Positions 5,526 through 7,180 of a stretch of DNA of 7,180 bases are shown here, piece after piece. Within the stretch, counting starts at the first letter, position 1; each line of letters begins with the position of its first letter. Position numbers and translations under genes: made by a program. This DNA comes from Alphaproteobacteria bacterium (GTDB lineage Bacteria; Pseudomonadota; Alphaproteobacteria; Rhizobiales; Xanthobacteraceae). The DNA is taken from contig VAZS01000162.1 in assembly GCA_005884855.1 (NCBI GenBank), positions 1-7,180 on the forward strand, read 5' to 3'. The notes under the pieces were generated by a model. It was given only the letters and a program-made list of their open reading frames with translations, was not told the DNA's origin and searched no databases.

Positions 5526-5551
5526 CCTTGTCTCGCGACCTTGTCTCGCGA
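5526..5551. repeat. Perfect 13-bp tandem duplication
   Basis: CCTTGTCTCGCGA occurs twice head to tail at 5526-5538 and 5539-5551 with no mismatch. It lies upstream of the minus-strand Cys/His-rich gene, within about 80 bases of its start. It may be a recent slippage event or a paired binding site. Confidence 0.7.
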
Positions 5552-5726
5552 TGTCTTTCCGGACAGCGCGGCACCTTCGGATGTACGCCATTACGGCCGT
5601 GTCGAACGCGCCCGTAGCGCCGCTTCTCGGCGGGCATTTCGGAAGCACCGAATGGCGACGGACCGAGCTTCTCGTCGCTGCCCTCTCATTCATACGACGT
5701 CCTACGCGGCAGTGGAGAAATCAACC

Positions 5727-5822
5727 ATGCTGCGTTCCATTAGTTTCGTCATTCAACAGCCAACCCACGGAAGGTCTTACTGGGTGCGCACACGCCGCCA
5801 AACCGTCAGCCGGGCGCAATGA
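5727..5822 (+). CDS. Possible 31-residue basic peptide
   Basis: The ATG at 5727 follows GGAGA at an eight-base spacing, a fair ribosome-binding site. The frame encodes MLRSISFVIQQPTHGRSYWV plus RTRRQTVSRAQ and stops at TGA 5820-5822. The peptide is basic and has no membrane segment or known motif. It converges on the Ser/Gly-rich protein gene. Length alone gives no support; only the ribosome-binding site argues for it. Confidence 0.25.
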   Translation: MLRSISFVIQQPTHGRSYWVRTRRQTVSRAQ

Positions 5823-5838
5823 AAAGGGCGCTGCGTGC

Positions 5839-5884
5839 AAAAAACGGATCGAAGTGGTGCCGGGACGGGTGAACGCCCGGCACC
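5839..5884 (-). terminator. Terminator-like hairpin after the Ser/Gly-rich protein gene
   Basis: GGTGCCGGG (5856-5864) and CCCGGCACC (5876-5884) form a perfect 9-bp GC-rich stem with an 11-base loop, starting 10 bases beyond the minus-strand stop at 5895. Reading on the minus strand, a run of six T (5844-5839) follows about 11 bases after the stem. The gap is longer than in a classic Rho-independent terminator, but strength and position fit transcript termination. Confidence 0.55.
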
Positions 5885-5894
5885 TTCGCGGGAT

Positions 5895-6338
5895 CTAGCT
5901 GCGACAGTCCGGTAACCCCATTGCCTCGGCGGGGCGATTCGTTGATCCGGTTCCGGACCCGGAAGACCCGCTTCCGCTCGAGGATGCGGTGCCGGTGCTA
6001 GAAGTACCGCCCGTGCCGCTGGAACCGCTCGCACCAGCCAAACTCCCGGTCGTTCCCCCGGAGCTGCCCGTCCCGCCTGAGCTGCTACTGCCCGCTCCAA
6101 CTGAGGTACCCGTCCCAGCGCTGGTATTGCCCGATGCTGTCGAGCTGCCGGTACTGCTCCGGCCCGCCTCGCTGCCCTGCGTGGATTGATCGCGCACCTG
6201 GTTAGCTACGCTGTCCCAGCACTTGCCTTGGCTTGCGCTAACGTCGTTCGGAGAGCTGGAGGAATTCGAACTTTGGGCCACCGCGAGCCCGGTGCTTGCC
6301 AACAATACCGCCGCCGCAATCAGTCCTAATCTCGTCAT
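5895..6338 (-). CDS. Exported Ser/Gly/Thr-rich low-complexity protein
   Basis: The 147-residue product starts MTRLGLIAAAVLLASTGLAV and AQ, a clear Sec signal peptide with probable cleavage after AVA (about residue 21). A short Asn/Ser spacer leads to QGKCWDSVANQVRDQ (about 38-52), then a long Ser/Gly/Thr/Ala tract (about 53-133) with many GSSG, TGSS and SGSG units. It ends NRPAEAMGLPDC-RS. Single cysteines at 40 and 145 flank the disordered tract and could form one disulfide in the periplasm. I recall similar short exported proteins in Bradyrhizobium-type genomes with the same GKCWD and GLPDC ends and a variable middle; their function is unknown. AGGAAGGA five bases before the ATG is an excellent ribosome-binding site. 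A TATAAT box and palindrome lie upstream, and a hairpin lies downstream, so the gene is probably monocistronic. Confidence 0.85.
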   Translation of the reverse strand: MTRLGLIAAAVLLASTGLAVAQSSNSSSSPNDVSASQGKCWDSVANQVRDQSTQGSEAGRSSTGSSTASGNTSAGTGTSVGAGSSSSGGTGSSGGTTGSLAGASGSSGTGGTSSTGTASSSGSGSSGSGTGSTNRPAEAMGLPDCRS

Positions 6339-6415
6339 GTACGTCCTTCCTTCTGCTGAGCCAGTGCAAATGTTAGAACGGAGATTCCGGGCCGCAGTTC
6401 AATCCAAATCTCGGG

Positions 6416-6429
6416 ACAACATATGTTGT
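6416..6429. promoter_or_regulatory. 14-bp perfect palindrome, candidate operator
   Basis: ACAACATATGTTGT at 6416-6429 is a perfect inverted repeat with no spacer. It abuts the -10 box of the minus-strand promoter (6430-6435) and would cover its transcription start, a common place for a repressor site. The cognate regulator is not in this window. Confidence 0.45.
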
Positions 6430-6435
6430 ATTATA
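6430..6435 (-). promoter_or_regulatory. -10 box (TATAAT) for the Ser/Gly-rich protein gene
   Basis: On the minus strand the bases at 6435-6430 read TATAAT, a perfect sigma70-type -10. No good -35 is seen 16-18 bases upstream, so an activator or a weak promoter is possible. The start would fall near 6423, leaving a leader of about 85 bases before the ATG at 6338. Confidence 0.4.
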
Positions 6436-6589
6436 GAATTGGAGAGTTAGCGCCCGGTCCCAAAGTGAAAAGGGAGAACGTTTGACTTACATCAAGACTT
6501 CTTTCCAACGGCATGAACTAACGGACACCCGGAGGCCTACCGTTTAAAACACGCCCCGAGCAGTAAATATCATTGGCTGCGAGAGGACC

Positions 6590-6614
6590 GGAACCGTCGG
6601 ACTTCCGGGCGGTT
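6590..6614 (+). promoter_or_regulatory. EcfG-type stress promoter of the hemerythrin gene
   Basis: GGAAC at 6590-6594, 16 bases, then GGTT at 6611-6614 match GGAAC-N16/17-CGTT except for the first -10 base. A start near 6622 gives a leader of about 25 bases. Its position shows that translation begins at 6645 or 6648 and not at the in-frame ATG at 6573. Confidence 0.6.
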
Positions 6615-6644
6615 TGGATTGAACCACCACCGATACCGAGGCTG

Positions 6645-7178
6645 ATGATGGCAACCAATCCTAAAAGATCTGTCGAAGACAACCGCACAAACGAGAAAAG
6701 CACCTCTTCGGAGCCGGATGCGATGTCGGCGGTCGAGCTGTTGGAAGAGGACCACAGTGAGGTGGAATCACTCTTCGAGGAATATCAGAGTCTCGAACAG
6801 GATTCCGCAAAGGAAGCGCTGGCATTGAAGATTTGCATGATGTTGCAGGTTCACGCGCAGATCGAGGAGGAGATTTTCTATCCCGAAGCTCGGAACGCGA
6901 TCACGAAACCCGAGCTGATCGACGAAGCCATCGTGGAACATGCCTCCGCCAAACAGCTGATCGGCGAGATCGAGGCGATGGAGGTTGGCGACAACCTGCG
7001 CGACGCGAAAGTGAAGGTGTTGGGTGAACAGATACGTCATCACATCGAAGAAGAAGAGGCCGAGCTTTTTACCGAAGTCGAAAACTCAGAAATGGACTTG
7101 AACGCGCTTGGTCGGAGGATGGCGGAGCGCAAGACCGAGTTGCTGCAGCAAGTGGTTGAGGAAGGCGAAACCCGGTAG
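6645..7178 (+). CDS. Hemerythrin-like HHE-domain protein
   Basis: Two adjacent in-frame ATGs (6645, 6648) follow GAGG at four- and seven-base spacings; an upstream ATG at 6573 lies before the promoter and is not used on this reading. Numbered from 6648 the protein has 176 residues. After a polar N-terminus (about 1-26) it forms the four-helix HHE fold: LLEEDHSEVESLFEEY (His36), LQVHAQIEEEIFYPEAR (His69, Glu73), VEHASAKQLIGEIE (His98) and IRHHIEEEEAELF (His131/132, Glu136). These positions match the di-iron ligands of bacterial hemerythrin-like proteins, which bind oxygen or handle iron and nitric or oxidative stress; the precise activity here is unknown. The C-terminus (ALGRRMAERKTELLQQVVEE) is a charged helix. 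No signal peptide is present, so it is cytoplasmic. The stop is TAG at 7176-7178, two bases from the window end. The upstream EcfG-type promoter suggests general-stress induction. Confidence 0.92.
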   Translation: MMATNPKRSVEDNRTNEKSTSSEPDAMSAVELLEEDHSEVESLFEEYQSLEQDSAKEALALKICMMLQVHAQIEEEIFYPEARNAITKPELIDEAIVEHASAKQLIGEIEAMEVGDNLRDAKVKVLGEQIRHHIEEEEAELFTEVENSEMDLNALGRRMAERKTELLQQVVEEGETR

Positions 7179-7180
7179 TC

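Larger units (their letters stand above)
6339..6644. other. Divergent intergenic region between exported protein and hemerythrin genes
   Basis: No gene is seen here. It holds the minus-strand TATAAT box, a 14-bp palindrome and the ribosome-binding site of the Ser/Gly-rich protein gene. On the plus side it carries the EcfG-type promoter of the hemerythrin gene. The remaining 100 or so bases (about 6440-6560) are AT-richer than the surroundings but show no recognisable element. Confidence 0.6.

Noticed and set aside
5296..5898. 200-codon plus-strand open frame
   Set aside because: It overlaps the better-supported minus-strand Cys/His gene, has mixed low-quality composition and no recognised motif or clear ribosome-binding site.
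5989..6189. Pro/Val/Leu/Glu-rich plus-strand frame resembling a repeat protein
   Set aside because: It is the complement of the Ser/Gly-rich tract of the exported protein, whose signal peptide and ribosome-binding site show the true strand.
6573..6644. Upstream in-frame extension of the hemerythrin protein from ATG 6573
   Set aside because: The EcfG-type promoter at 6590-6614 lies inside it, and the good ribosome-binding site is just before 6645/6648.
1..7180. CRISPR array, rRNA or tRNA gene, phage or defence module
   Set aside because: No regularly spaced repeats, no cloverleaf or rRNA-like conserved stretches, and no defence or phage protein motifs were seen on either strand.

Overview
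The window looks like a piece of a GC-rich alphaproteobacterial genome, most likely Rhizobiales (Bradyrhizobium-like). The support is the gene set: short alphaproteobacterial hypothetical proteins, a stand-alone bacterial topoisomerase IB, a DUF1003 membrane protein, a hemerythrin-like protein and a Ser/Gly-rich secreted protein. Several genes are also preceded by GGAAC-N16/17-xGTT motifs, the promoter type read by EcfG sigma factors of the alphaproteobacterial general stress response. No species can be named from sequence alone.

Layout. Bases 1-304 hold no convincing gene. Bases 305-1318 carry four very short plus-strand genes; two clearly contain a single-base frameshift and a third probably does. 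Bases 1319-1655 are a degraded patch holding the N-terminal part of an IS6-family transposase on the minus strand, bracketed by a 10-bp inverted repeat. A minus-strand operon follows, read from 2592 to 1656: a 24-residue single-pass membrane microprotein starting at GTG, then a four-TM membrane protein. Divergent from it is a full-length type IB topoisomerase (2785-3849) with a terminator-like hairpin, followed by a DUF1003 two-TM protein (3951-4499). Bases 4500-5275 contain only open frames without proper starts. A small Cys/His-rich protein (5473-5276, minus) and a doubtful 31-residue ORF (5727-5822, plus) come next. The Ser/Gly-rich exported protein (6338-5895, minus) has a TATAAT box abutting a 14-bp palindrome. 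A hemerythrin-like protein (6645-7178, plus) ends the window.

How they fit together. The microprotein/4-TM operon, the DUF1003 gene and the hemerythrin gene each have an EcfG-type motif ending about 25-35 bases before the start codon; the topoisomerase gene has a near match with a spacer one base longer. GGAAC occurs elsewhere on both strands but without a correctly spaced xGTT that I could find. The best reading is a cluster of general-stress-response genes (envelope proteins, DNA topology, a di-iron or oxygen/iron-handling protein) in an accessory, partly decaying region. I found no new defence or mobile system. The most notable items are the shared promoters, the microprotein, the frameshift cluster and the palindromic operator candidate.
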